Source: Terriglobia bacterium (GTDB lineage: Bacteria; Acidobacteriota; Terriglobia; Bryobacterales; Bryobacteraceae). Taken from it: a stretch of 64,000 nt of DNA. Every line of letters starts with the position of its first letter. The first letter of the stretch is position 1. The position numbers and the translations under genes were made by a program. Positions 46,205 to 54,885 of this stretch are shown here, piece by piece. The DNA lies in the NCBI GenBank assembly GCA_021325235.1, contig JAJPHN010000040.1, positions 167,039 through 231,038 on the forward strand, given 5' to 3'. The notes beneath the pieces were generated by a model. That model did not search any database. It was not told the DNA's origin and saw only the letters and a list, made by a program, of their open reading frames with translations.

Positions 46205-46324
46205 GTAGGGGTCTCTTCCTCTAGGCTGGCAAATCTATACAGTTTCGTCAAGATTGATTATACTGGGGGAGCAGAGATTGAATCTTCGCCCCGCTGAAAA
46301 GACGCGGGCTCATCCAAAAAACGC
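46205..46324. promoter_or_regulatory. Divergent promoter region of the SUF operon and A-type carrier
   Basis: This 120-bp gap is moderately AT-rich at 46231-46265. On the plus strand TATACT (46259-46264) is a possible -10. On the minus strand TTGACG (46246-46251) and TATAGA (46234-46239) are recognisable but not at standard spacing. The Rrf2 regulator encoded at the operon end probably binds here; no clear palindrome was identified. Confidence 0.35.
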
Positions 46325-46645
46325 ATGATTACGGTCACTGACAACGCCGTCAAACGCATCAAGCAGCTACTCGAAAAGCACAACTGCGAGGGCGGTTTAC
46401 GGCTCGGCGTGCAGGGCGGCGGCTGCTCGGGAATGAGCTACCTGTTTCGCCTGGATCCGAAGCCGCGGGCGACGGACCACATCCTTACGTTTGATGCTGT
46501 AAACGTGTATGTGGATCCGAAAAGCTTTCCGTATTTAGACGGGCTTACCCTTGATTTTACCGAATCGCTGATGGAGAGTGCTTTCGTGTGGCACAATCCG
46601 AACGCCAAGCGGAGTTGCAGCTGCGGTAAAAGCTTCGCCGTCTAG
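46325..46645 (+). CDS. A-type iron-sulfur carrier (SufA/IscA/ErpA-like)
   Basis: A 106-residue protein. The three conserved Cys are in GGGCSGMSYLF and the C-terminal RSCSCGKSF; AVKRIKQLLEKH and DGLTLDFTESLMESAF complete the HesB-like fold. It carries clusters from SufBCD to apo-proteins. Divergent placement next to sufB supports shared control. SufA, IscA and ErpA subtypes cannot be separated without a tree. Confidence 0.94.
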   Translation: MITVTDNAVKRIKQLLEKHNCEGGLRLGVQGGGCSGMSYLFRLDPKPRATDHILTFDAVNVYVDPKSFPYLDGLTLDFTESLMESAFVWHNPNAKRSCSCGKSFAV

Positions 46646-46720
46646 CATCCCAACGCGCACCGGCCCACTCGCATTTCCTCGGGGTAACTTCTGAACGGCG
46701 GATCGGTTCTCACCATCGCC

Positions 46721-47815
46721 ATGCGACCCCTCTTCCTGCTTGCCGCTCTGTTCAGCACAGCCTTATTTGCACAGTCGTCTGGCGATGCCGTCGCAAACGC
46801 GCACGTCGTTTACGCCAATCGCCATTTCGAGCAAACCGGTGTAAGCGCCGCGCCCGACGGCCGTCTGTTTGTCAATTATCCGCGCTGGTCGGACCGGTAT
46901 TTGAATGCCGTGATCGTACAGACTCCGGACGGCAGTCAGGAGCCTTATCCCGACCTCGAGTGGAACCGCTGGGACGGCAAGCCGCAGACCGCTGCGAACC
47001 ATTTCGTCTGCGTCCAGGCGGTGCTCGTCGATCAGGCCAACACGTTGTGGGTGGTCGATCCGGCTGCGCCTCTGCTGACCTCGCCGGTTCCGAACGGCCC
47101 GAAACTGGTGCGAATCGATCTGCTCACAAATAGAGTGCTGCAGGTGTTCCCGATGGAGCAGGTCGCGCTTCCTGACAGCTATCTGAACGACATCCGCATC
47201 GATAATAAGCGCAACTTTGCGTATCTCACCGACAGCGGCCACGGCGGCATCATCGTCCTGGATATCGGCACCGGCGAAAGCTGGCGCAAACTGGACGGCA
47301 ATCCCTCCGTGCTCGGCAATCCCACTATCCCGGTCGTGGTGCACGGCTTTGAACTGAAGCAGCCGAACGGTAAGCCGGCCCTGTTCAATTCGGACAGCAT
47401 CGAGCTCTCGAAAGACGGCAATACGCTCTACTACAAGGCGATCAATTCCGACACGCTGTGGAGCGTTCCAACAGCCTTGCTGCGCGACCGGAGCGCGGAC
47501 CCATCCCCAGCCGTGAAAGCAGCCGCGACAAATCTCTTTCCAACCGACGGACTGTGGATGGATTCAAAGAACCGGCTGTATCTAAGCGATGTGGAACACA
47601 ATGCCGTTCGAAGGCTCAACACCACCGGCCAGCTCGAACTCATCTTTGAATCGCCGGCGCTCGATTGGTCCGATACATTCAGCGAGGACGCCTCGGGCAA
47701 CATCTATATCAGCGCCTCGCGGCTCGACGAGCAGCCTCGCTATCACGATGGCTACAGCACCCGCCATGGCCGTCCGTATCTGATCTTCCGGCTCGACGGC
47801 CTCGACCCGCATTAA
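46721..47815 (+). CDS. Exported Yellow/major-royal-jelly-like beta-propeller protein
   Basis: A 364-residue protein with a signal peptide (MRPLFLLAALFSTALFAQ) and a six-bladed propeller resembling the bacterial MRJP/Yellow family. Features include VQAVLVDQANTLWVVDPAAP, YLNDIRIDNKRNFAYLTDSG, YYKAINSDTLWSVPTALL and FPTDGLWMDSKNRLYLSDVE. Bacterial members have no firm function; similar folds act as lactonases. It is convergent with the cupin gene at 47817. Confidence 0.85.
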   Translation: MRPLFLLAALFSTALFAQSSGDAVANAHVVYANRHFEQTGVSAAPDGRLFVNYPRWSDRYLNAVIVQTPDGSQEPYPDLEWNRWDGKPQTAANHFVCVQAVLVDQANTLWVVDPAAPLLTSPVPNGPKLVRIDLLTNRVLQVFPMEQVALPDSYLNDIRIDNKRNFAYLTDSGHGGIIVLDIGTGESWRKLDGNPSVLGNPTIPVVVHGFELKQPNGKPALFNSDSIELSKDGNTLYYKAINSDTLWSVPTALLRDRSADPSPAVKAAATNLFPTDGLWMDSKNRLYLSDVEHNAVRRLNTTGQLELIFESPALDWSDTFSEDASGNIYISASRLDEQPRYHDGYSTRHGRPYLIFRLDGLDPH

Positions 47816-47816
47816 C

Positions 47817-48212
47817 TCAATCCAGCTTCCGGATCAGCTGCGTCTCGCCCGGCGCGAGCAGATAATTTGTGATAAACGTGGCCGGCTGATCCGCGGCATC
47901 GAATTGCAGAATTCTGGTATTCGCCGGTTCATAAAAAGCATCGCCCGCGTGCAGCACCTGCGGCTCGTGCCCTTCGACATGGAAGAGAATCGTGCCGCTC
48001 ACCACGTATCCAACCACCGGACAGGGATGCTCGTGCAAGCCCGTTTTCTGATTCGGCGAAAAGCGGATTTCGCGCACATCGACCGTACCAATTGTTTTTG
48101 CGCCTACGTCCGCCTTGAGGAGCGGCTTGCGCACGATGTTCTGCGCGGCTGTAAGCGGTATCAGCAGTGCAATGGCACCCACCGCCAACCCGAGCGGTTT
48201 CCGGATCTTCAT
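47817..48212 (-). CDS. Exported cupin-domain protein
   Basis: A 131-residue protein with a signal peptide (LAVGAIALLIPLTAAQN) and one cupin barrel: NQKTGLHEHPCPVVGYVVSG carries the metal-binding His residues and LHAGDAFYEPANT the second motif. It closely resembles the cupin at 33595 (shared HPCPV and YVVSG/YIVSG). It lies alone between two plus-strand genes. Substrate unknown. Confidence 0.82.
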   Translation of the reverse strand: MKIRKPLGLAVGAIALLIPLTAAQNIVRKPLLKADVGAKTIGTVDVREIRFSPNQKTGLHEHPCPVVGYVVSGTILFHVEGHEPQVLHAGDAFYEPANTRILQFDAADQPATFITNYLLAPGETQLIRKLD

Positions 48213-48398
48213 ACCTGCTTGGATGTGCTTGTCTTCGCTGGGGTTGCGGCATTCGCAGCGCTCGCGAGGTGTTGCTCTTTTTTAACCGAACATTTGTGGT
48301 TTCGTGCTTTACTCGCGCGGCGATCTTCGGGTAAGCTGGATGTTCCCATCCCGAAAAGGCGGTCCAGCATAGCGTTTCGTACACATCTGCAGTTACTG

Positions 48399-49829
48399 GT
48401 GCGTTCTGCATGCGCGGCTCTGTTGCTTTCGGCGGTAGCCGGCGCGCAAACCGGTCCGCCGCTCGAAGTGCGTCTCAAAACGCATCTGACCAGCTACTCC
48501 TCGAAGGCCGGCACGCCATTCGAATGCGTTGTGCTGCGCGATTATCTGCGTAGCGGCCGGGTGGCGATCCCGCAGGGCAGCATCGTTCACGGAACCGTAA
48601 GACGGGCAATCTCGGTCGGCATTGGCCTGCGGCATGAGCGCGCCGCACTCGAACTGAATTTCGATAGCTACGAAGTGCCGGGCGGCGAACGGATTCCGCT
48701 TGCGGCGAGTCTCGCATCTATTGATAACGCGCGCGAGCATGTGGATCGCAACGGTCGCATACGCGGTGTTCTGGCGGCCAATAATCCGGGCAACCTTCTA
48801 AATGGATTCTGGGCCCGGCCGGTTCAAAACTTCGCAGTCCGTTCACTGATCGGGCTCACAGGGGCTGCTAATCAGATCTGGGTCAAGTACTCGCTTGGTC
48901 CTTTCGGTGCGGCGGGCATCTTTGCGGCGCACTGCCTGTTTACCAAATTTCCTGAGCCCGAGATCCAGCTTCCGCCGGGCACGGACATGAAGCTGGCGGT
49001 TCGATTACCCGAGATGCAGATGCTGCAGGTGGCGGCCGGGAGTACGACTCAAAGCGCTCCGAATCCCGAATTCGCCGATGGCCTGAAGGAGTGGGTCGCT
49101 GGCCGCCTGCGGCCAATCACCTACGCCAATGGCCGAATTGCACCAGATGAGCTGAACGTGATTCTGCTCGGCTCGCGCGCGCAGATTATTTCGGACTTCA
49201 CGGCCGCCGGCTGGAGTGAAGCCGATCAGCGAACCTGGGGCACCTCGTCGCGCGTCTATCTCGCATTCAGCAGCATGCGCAGCTACAGTTCCGCGCCCGT
49301 TTCGCCTCTGCTCTACCGCGGCGCCGAACCCGACCTGGTCTTCGAAAAGTCGTTCGATACGGTCACGCAGCGCCATCACGTGCGCTTCTGGAGTGCGGGC
49401 GAGTTCCAGGGCGAACCGGTCTGGCTGGGCGCCGCCACTCACGACAGCGGTATCGTATTTCACACAGCAAGGTTCACCTTTTCACACAAAATCGACTCCA
49501 ATATCGACCTCGAGCGCGACAAAGTCGAGACCGATCTCGGTTTCGCCGGCTGCTCGCAGACTGCGCTGCTGCTGCCGCGCCCCGGTTCCCTGGCCCGCAC
49601 CGGCCAGCGCATCAGCACCGATAATAACCTCCTGGTTCTGGCCATGCGGCCGTGCGAGGCAGCGCCTTCCGACAACGTGCCTTTTGAGCGTCCCGGCAAT
49701 CGCGCCAGCAGATTAGCCCGCCGCATCGTGCTCGAGACGCGCAACTACGTTTTACGGGATAACGCCTATTACTGGGCCTATCATCTGCTGCGCAGCAAGC
49801 ACGACCACACGAATCCGTTAAGCAATTAG
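48399..49829 (+). CDS. Exported protein with LssY C-terminal-like domain
   Basis: About 476 residues. A signal peptide (SACAALLLSAVAGAQ) is followed by a domain with TPFECVVLRDYLRSGRVAIP resembling the plug/TrbI-like stress-exposed sheet (about 15-140). The C-terminal half is LssY-like: VNVILLGSR-type start, RVYLAFSSMRSYSSAPVSPL, EPVWLGAATHDSGIVF and KIDSNIDLERDKVETDL. No ATG precedes the signal peptide in frame; GTG at 48399 fits best and TTG further upstream is possible. LssY-C proteins are often linked to envelope or secretion functions, but the role is unknown. Confidence 0.68.
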   Translation: MRSACAALLLSAVAGAQTGPPLEVRLKTHLTSYSSKAGTPFECVVLRDYLRSGRVAIPQGSIVHGTVRRAISVGIGLRHERAALELNFDSYEVPGGERIPLAASLASIDNAREHVDRNGRIRGVLAANNPGNLLNGFWARPVQNFAVRSLIGLTGAANQIWVKYSLGPFGAAGIFAAHCLFTKFPEPEIQLPPGTDMKLAVRLPEMQMLQVAAGSTTQSAPNPEFADGLKEWVAGRLRPITYANGRIAPDELNVILLGSRAQIISDFTAAGWSEADQRTWGTSSRVYLAFSSMRSYSSAPVSPLLYRGAEPDLVFEKSFDTVTQRHHVRFWSAGEFQGEPVWLGAATHDSGIVFHTARFTFSHKIDSNIDLERDKVETDLGFAGCSQTALLLPRPGSLARTGQRISTDNNLLVLAMRPCEAAPSDNVPFERPGNRASRLARRIVLETRNYVLRDNAYYWAYHLLRSKHDHTNPLSN

Positions 49830-49883
49830 CAGGGGAAAAACGAGCAGCGGTTGCGTGGAACAGGCCGCGGGCCGGGGGTAAAG

Positions 49884-49979
49884 AGAAGGGCGAGCGGCGC
49901 CATCGGGTAGTCCCCGTGAACCGGGTCGGAAAGCGAAAGCAAACCGCAACGGAGTCCGGGCCGCGTCTACCCTTCTTTT
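49884..49979 (+). ncRNA. Candidate structured RNA of unknown class
   Basis: The 378-bp gap 49830-50207 has no convincing gene. Within it AGAAGGG (49884-49890) pairs with CCCTTCT (49970-49976), GCGGC (49894-49898) with GCCGC (49960-49964), and internal hairpins CCCG/CGGG, GCGAAAGC and CGGAGTCCG occupy the middle. TCTTTTG follows the closing stem, resembling an intrinsic terminator on the plus strand. It lacks the SRP, RNase P, tmRNA and common riboswitch signatures I checked. It could be an sRNA, a leader element, or chance GC-rich pairing. Confidence 0.4.
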
Positions 49980-50207
49980 GCATCCAGCATACTCTCGAAA
50001 TGCCCGCCGCGCCAGAGAAATCCGTATCGAATTTTCACAAAAGGTTTGTGAAATGGTATCGGGATTATCCGACTCGGTAAATTTGGCGCGCCTGCGCCCG
50101 GCAGGTCTCTCGGACCTCGTACGCTAACTAGCTGAAATTTATACTCTTGCTTTTCCTTTGGGGATATGTGAGTATTTGGTAAGCGGATTGCAGATAGGTA
50201 AAGCGTA

Positions 50208-50450
50208 ATGGGAACCGCTGCCAAGCCCTCTCTCCGTGAGCAAGGAACTCCAATGACACTTGCGCTCAGCGCTGGCGAATCCAGTTGGCGGAATCCGGTC
50301 GAAGATCTCTGCGACGAACTGATGTGCCACATCTTCGAATGCGCGTCCTGCATCAACGGTTTTGAGGACGTCTGCCAGACCTATCGCGCGCTGAACAAAG
50401 AGATCGCGGCGGCCGGCGGCCCTACCAAAGGCGTCGCACTCACGATGTAA
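50208..50450 (+). CDS. Small cysteine-rich protein of unknown function
   Basis: An 80-residue reading frame with natural composition and five Cys within 25 residues (DLCDELMCHIFECASCINGF, then DVCQTY), which could bind a metal or cluster. An AAAG lies a few bases before the ATG. Antisense frames here look non-coding. No family was recognised and the call is tentative. Confidence 0.5.
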   Translation: MGTAAKPSLREQGTPMTLALSAGESSWRNPVEDLCDELMCHIFECASCINGFEDVCQTYRALNKEIAAAGGPTKGVALTM

Positions 50451-50663
50451 ACACCGGCGAGCAGGGGGCCGCCGTTGCCGATCGATCCACTCACATCCGA
50501 ATCAGCCTCCAATTATTGAGCACGTCCCTGTCGAAGAGCGCCGCGGAGCGGTTTTCGCGGGTAATCGCGCCTCTGCGTCCGGCCCTTTCTCGAGCAGCGG
50601 AAATCGATCCGTGCGAAAGGTTTGCCCGTACCACCGGGACTATTTCGCTCTCTAAACCCGTCG

Positions 50664-50719
50664 TTTGAAGTGGTTTAAACCTGGTGGTTTGATCTACTAT
50701 CAAATGTCTAGGAGAAGAG
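50664..50719 (+). promoter_or_regulatory. Promoter region and ribosome-binding site of the PEP-CTERM gene
   Basis: The gap 50451-50719 holds no gene. Its end has a perfect 10-bp palindrome GGTTTAAACC (50672-50681) and a further GGTTT at 50686-50690, forming an AAACC/GGTTT inverted repeat, followed by TACTAT as a possible -10. AGGAG at 50710-50714 is 5 nt before the ATG. Confidence 0.45.
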
Positions 50720-51418
50720 ATGATCAAAAAGCACTACCTGCTGCTCGGACTAAGTGCGGCTCTCGCCATTGCGCCGGCCGCGTTCGCAGACGCATTCCAT
50801 TTTTCCTTCACCGGCTCCGGCGTCACCAGTTCGGGAACGTTGTGGGTCTCTCCGAGTTCGAAGCCGGGCGTCGATCTGGTTACCGGCATCAGCGGAACCT
50901 TTTCCGATACGAACGTAGGCGTTTCCGGAGCGATTACCGGGTTATATCAGCCGGTGTCTTATGTCAGTAATACTCTGGCCACGCCTGGTGTCGCGTTTAC
51001 GACCGGCGGGTTATCTTACGACGACACATTTTATCCGGGAGGCAACTCTCCGGCGATCTGTTACGAGCTCGTCAACGGTGTCCCCACGCTGACCTATCCG
51101 TTTTCCGGAGGCGCGTTCGACATCTTTGGCGTGGCGTTTAACATTGCCGGGCCGGGAGGTTACGTTGCGGAACTCTGGAGCAATGGCGATGTGGGCAACG
51201 GTCCGATTGTCTACGCGGCCGGACTTGCCAACGCGACTGGCATAGTTGACGATCCGAATAACGGCCCTGGCTCGACCATTCCGCCGGGAAGGTTTGGCTC
51301 TCTGACGACGAGTGCCGTGCCAGAGCCCGGCTCACTGCTGTTGCTCGGCCTCGGCCTGACAGGTGCGGGTGTGCTTGGCGAGTGGAAGCGCAGACGGCAG
51401 AATCGTTCCGAGATATAG
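50720..51418 (+). CDS. PEP-CTERM sorted exported protein
   Basis: A 232-residue protein with a signal peptide (LGLSAALAIAPAAFADA), a beta-rich body and a complete C-terminal sorting signal: VPEPGSLLLLGLGL, a hydrophobic helix, and a basic tail (EWKRRRQNR). Such proteins are processed by an exosortase (EpsH) and usually accompany exopolysaccharide production. No exosortase gene is in the window. The body has no recognised domain. Confidence 0.9.
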   Translation: MIKKHYLLLGLSAALAIAPAAFADAFHFSFTGSGVTSSGTLWVSPSSKPGVDLVTGISGTFSDTNVGVSGAITGLYQPVSYVSNTLATPGVAFTTGGLSYDDTFYPGGNSPAICYELVNGVPTLTYPFSGGAFDIFGVAFNIAGPGGYVAELWSNGDVGNGPIVYAAGLANATGIVDDPNNGPGSTIPPGRFGSLTTSAVPEPGSLLLLGLGLTGAGVLGEWKRRRQNRSEI

Positions 51419-51458
51419 GGCGAACGATCGGGTCGTCTTGCAAGGCGGCCCGAAAGGT

Positions 51459-52235
51459 CTAAGCAGCGATCAGTACGATCGTCATCTGGTAGAACTTGAA
51501 CGTATTTGCTTCTTCCGGCTTGTCGGCGACCGCCGCGCGATAGCGGTCGAGCACATCATTTATAAAAACAGGCCGGAGCGATTCGGGCAATCGCTTCGTC
51601 CACTCGATCATGGTTACCGCCCCGAACGCAGCGAAGTCGGCGCGCGTGCGGAAGTCCCAGGATTTCGAATCCGTCTGCACGCGCTCGATTTCAAATCCCG
51701 TTTTCCGCGCGAGCGCGCAGTACTCGTCGGGCGTGAGACGAATGTAAGGATCGCGAAAATCAGCGAAGTACTGGCTCCACGCCGGCGCAGTTCTGGTTTC
51801 CTCGAGAACCGTTTCGATGCTCTTGCGCGGCCCGATCGGAACCAGCCGCAGATACGCGCTCCCGCCTGGCTTGAGCGCGCGATGTATAGAGGCCAGCGCC
51901 GGCTGCTGTTCCTGTATCCAATGCAGCGCGTTGAACGAAACGGCCAGGTCAAATTCATGCTGAAACGGGAGCGCGCGCGCATCGGCAACTTCGAACCTAA
52001 GGTTCGGACGGCTGTTGCGCGAAGCGAGCTCCACCATGTTCATTGAGGCATCCACCCCGACGACGCTGCCGTTTGTCAGCCGGCTCGCTATTTCGGCGGT
52101 GATCCGGCCATCGCCGCAACCGACATCCAGCACGCGCTCGGAGCCCTTCAGCTCCAGGCTTGCGAGAACTTCAGCCGCCATGGTTTGCTGTAACGTTGAG
52201 CGCTCGCGATAAAGCTCGGCATTCCATTCCGTCAT
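51459..52235 (-). CDS. Class I SAM-dependent methyltransferase (Tam-like)
   Basis: A 258-residue Rossmann-fold methyltransferase. Motif I is VLDVGCGDGRITAEIA near 40, motif II has VVGVDAS, and FDLAVSFNALHWI carries the post-I segment. The start (MTEWNAELYRER) and overall layout resemble trans-aconitate methyltransferase. It overlaps the GMC oxidoreductase gene by 4 bp, so the two may act on one substrate. Substrate unknown. Confidence 0.86.
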   Translation of the reverse strand: MTEWNAELYRERSTLQQTMAAEVLASLELKGSERVLDVGCGDGRITAEIASRLTNGSVVGVDASMNMVELASRNSRPNLRFEVADARALPFQHEFDLAVSFNALHWIQEQQPALASIHRALKPGGSAYLRLVPIGPRKSIETVLEETRTAPAWSQYFADFRDPYIRLTPDEYCALARKTGFEIERVQTDSKSWDFRTRADFAAFGAVTMIEWTKRLPESLRPVFINDVLDRYRAAVADKPEEANTFKFYQMTIVLIAA

Positions 52236-54433
52236 CGCGGCTCCCGCGTCACGCTTGCAGCCGATTCCCGCAGGTCACTCCGATTCCAGTGATCGGCAAA
52301 AATTTTCGCAATCGTGTAGATACTCTGCATCGGGTTCGCGCCCACCGACGTCGGAAACACACTTCCATCCACCACAAACAGATTCTGTGTGCCCCAGACA
52401 TGGAAATCCTGGCCAACCACACTGTCTTGCGGTGTGGCACCCATTTTGTCGGTCGCCTGCATGTGCGCCGAACTCAGCATGGTCCGGTTCGGGATGAACC
52501 GCAGCTTTTTGTCGATGCTGGCAGCCTCGTCGGCCGAGCGAAAGACCTGCGGCTCGAACTGCTGCGAACTGCTCTTGGGCTGTTCCAGAATGTCTTCCGT
52601 CGTCGGCAGATAAACTTCCTTCGCGCCGGCCTGAAACATAATACGGACTGCCTCGGCCACTCCCTCCGCAAACCGCCGCTTGTCGTCCTCGCTCAGCGTG
52701 TAGTCGATCTCCGGGTTTCCATTCGCATCGAGGCGCAGGCGGTTGTCTGCTTGCGGCGTGTCGATCAGCATCACCCCAAACCCGGCCAGATATCGAAACG
52801 CCTTGATCATTTCGTAGGAATGCAGCGCGGGGCCCGGACTCATGATTCCGGCATAAATCGGCTGATCGGCCATCGATTCGAGCGCATAGCCGCGATCCGG
52901 CAGATGATCGTCGACATACACCGAGGCTTCGGTGCCTTTGAGCACGTCGATGTAATGCGAGAAGCGGCCCATAATCGGCATGGAAGGATGCAGCACGACG
53001 CCGCGCCCGATCTGGTCGTTAGCCACGCCGCTGCGCAGCAGAATGGTTGGCGAGCCCAGCGCGCCGGCCGAAAGAATGACCGTATTCGCGCGAATCGTGA
53101 AACTTTCGCCGGCTGGTATGTGCAGCTGATTCGGATCGGCAATGACGCCGTTCTCCGGAATCGGAGCTCGCATGCGTACTTCAACCCCGATGGCGCGACG
53201 GTTTTCTCCCTGCTCCGAGAACAGCACCCGCCCCACATCAGCATCCGGGATCATGCCCAGCGGATTGTCTCGATCCTCGAGCGCGCCGATCAGCAGCTCG
53301 CTTTCTGCCGAGCGCTTGTCCGTCACGGGCGACGGAGATTTGCCCGGCGGATACGTATTCAAACTGTAAAGCTTGGGATGCAGACCCGCGCGCCTGGCGC
53401 CTTCCCAGAGAACATCGTTGTTGGCATTGATCTCCTGCTCGCTCAGGGTGCGCGTGCCGATCGCGCGCTTCACCCATTCATACGCCGCCGCCAGTTCCGG
53501 CTGCGTGAACTGGCCCGGTGCAATCCGTCCCGCCTGCCGCCACGATTCAATCTTCAGCTGAATCGGTTTCGAGGTAGGAGCAAAACACAGATCGACATTC
53601 ACCTGCGACCCTCCTCCCACCGCCATTCCATTGCGAATGCGAATGGCTCCGTCGGAGGAAGTGCGTGTGTCGAGGAGATCGTCAATCAGGCGCGTCTCCA
53701 TCGAACCGGGCACCACAAACGAGCCGCGCTCGACCAGCAGTACACGCCTGTGATGACGGCGAAGCTCATGCGCCAGCACCGAACCCGCCGGACCGCTGCC
53801 CACAATCAGCACGTCGATCGCATGCCCGTCGGCTTCGGTGAGTTCATGCCGTGTGCGGTCGTAGGCGAGGCGCGTAGGCGGCAGACGCGGCGTATGCGTG
53901 CGAACGTAATCCGGTGGCGCAAACAGCGAAAGTTTCACTCCCGTCAGCTGCTCCTGCACCGCTCCGTAGCCCTTTACGATGTAGAAGTTTCGCACCGTGG
54001 CTGCCAGGCGCCGCGGAGCCGTTTCCGCACAGTTTTGTAGCAGCAGCCACACCTGATTTCGCTGCTCGTGAGACAGCGCCGCGAACGAGATCGCATGATT
54101 CGCCTCAAGTATCGGCGCCAGCCCGCACGAACCGGGAAAACCGCCCAAATCGGCAAACGGCTCGAGTAATTCCCGCATCTGCGGCACCTGCGAAGCCTGC
54201 TGCCAGATCGCATCGCGCGCGCCTCGGAGCAATGCCGCCGCTCCCGGATCACCGGGCAGCTCGTCAACCGGAAGGAATGTCGCAAACAGCGCGTTGTGTA
54301 CCGCGTGCAGCGAATCGTCCGAAGAAGCCGCTCGATTTCCACCCGCCAGCGCGATCCGGCAATCGATCGCAGCCAGCAGCAGAAAGCTCAGCGCGGCAAC
54401 ACGCCTTGCGTAGCAGCGCAGCAAAATGGCCAT
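52232..54433 (-). CDS. GMC-family FAD oxidoreductase with N-terminal helical extension
   Basis: A protein of about 733 residues. A hydrophobic N-terminus (about 1-35) and a helical domain (about 45-160; LHAVHNALFATFLPVDELPG) resemble the small subunit of gluconate-2-dehydrogenase-type enzymes. The GMC core starts with the FAD motif DVLIVGSGPAGSVLAHELRR near residue 210. Further GMC signatures are GGGSQVNVDLCFAPTS, LSAGALGSPTILLRSG and the C-terminal SVFPTSVGANPMQSIYTIAK. Residue DFHVWGTQ includes a likely catalytic His. Fusion of the helical part with the flavin domain resembles long-chain alcohol oxidases. The inner ATG (54433) is preferred. Confidence 0.88.
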   Translation of the reverse strand: MAILLRCYARRVAALSFLLLAAIDCRIALAGGNRAASSDDSLHAVHNALFATFLPVDELPGDPGAAALLRGARDAIWQQASQVPQMRELLEPFADLGGFPGSCGLAPILEANHAISFAALSHEQRNQVWLLLQNCAETAPRRLAATVRNFYIVKGYGAVQEQLTGVKLSLFAPPDYVRTHTPRLPPTRLAYDRTRHELTEADGHAIDVLIVGSGPAGSVLAHELRRHHRRVLLVERGSFVVPGSMETRLIDDLLDTRTSSDGAIRIRNGMAVGGGSQVNVDLCFAPTSKPIQLKIESWRQAGRIAPGQFTQPELAAAYEWVKRAIGTRTLSEQEINANNDVLWEGARRAGLHPKLYSLNTYPPGKSPSPVTDKRSAESELLIGALEDRDNPLGMIPDADVGRVLFSEQGENRRAIGVEVRMRAPIPENGVIADPNQLHIPAGESFTIRANTVILSAGALGSPTILLRSGVANDQIGRGVVLHPSMPIMGRFSHYIDVLKGTEASVYVDDHLPDRGYALESMADQPIYAGIMSPGPALHSYEMIKAFRYLAGFGVMLIDTPQADNRLRLDANGNPEIDYTLSEDDKRRFAEGVAEAVRIMFQAGAKEVYLPTTEDILEQPKSSSQQFEPQVFRSADEAASIDKKLRFIPNRTMLSSAHMQATDKMGATPQDSVVGQDFHVWGTQNLFVVDGSVFPTSVGANPMQSIYTIAKIFADHWNRSDLRESAASVTREPR

Positions 54434-54471
54434 GGCGGCAGTATAGCGGCAGAATGCTTGCATCCGTTAGC

Positions 54472-54885
54472 ATGAGGACTATGCGGCAGCGGCTCAGCAC
54501 GCTCAGAAAGTGTGCCTTCGGATTTGCGGTGCTGTTTCTGGCCGTGTATTCGCTCGATTATGTTCCCGGAATTATGGCCGCCAACGGCAAAATGTTCGGC
54601 TTGTTCTCCATGACGACATTTGTCGACATCGGGCATCTCGGCCTCGGCCTACTCGCTTTGATCAGCGGATTCGCCGGCCAGAGAGCAGCTCGCGTTTACT
54701 TCTGGTTTCTCGGGTTCTTCTACGCCGCCGATGTGATCACCTACGCCATCCGCCACTGGACGATTCTTCCGCCCTTAACAAATCTGCTGGTCAATCTGCC
54801 GCATATCGTCATCTCCACCGCTGCTTTTCTGATCGCGATTTATGTGGACCGACCGGCATCGCATGCGCTGGCCTCGAGCACGTAA
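54472..54885 (+). CDS. Four-helix membrane protein, function unknown
   Basis: A 137-residue protein with four hydrophobic segments (FAVLFLAVYSLDYVPGIMAA; LGHLGLGLLALIS-type second helix; FYAADVITYAIRH; IVISTAAFLIAIYV). It resembles small DUF4383-like membrane proteins. ATG codons at 54472 and 54481 are possible. It is divergent from the GMC oxidoreductase gene (38-bp gap) and its 3' end overlaps the next gene. No function inferred. Confidence 0.72.
   Translation: MRTMRQRLSTLRKCAFGFAVLFLAVYSLDYVPGIMAANGKMFGLFSMTTFVDIGHLGLGLLALISGFAGQRAARVYFWFLGFFYAADVITYAIRHWTILPPLTNLLVNLPHIVISTAAFLIAIYVDRPASHALASST

Noticed and set aside
49884..49979. SRP RNA, RNase P RNA, tmRNA or a cobalamin riboswitch
   Set aside because: GUGAACC and GCAAC resemble parts of such RNAs, but the conserved SRP loop, the B12 box and the RNase P core are absent.
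49967..50356. Minus-strand frame of 129 residues
   Set aside because: No domain, no ribosome-binding site, and it crosses the end of the candidate structured RNA and the small Cys-rich gene.
52160..54040. Plus-strand reading frame of 626 residues
   Set aside because: It is antisense to the GMC oxidoreductase, and its composition is typical of a non-coding shadow.
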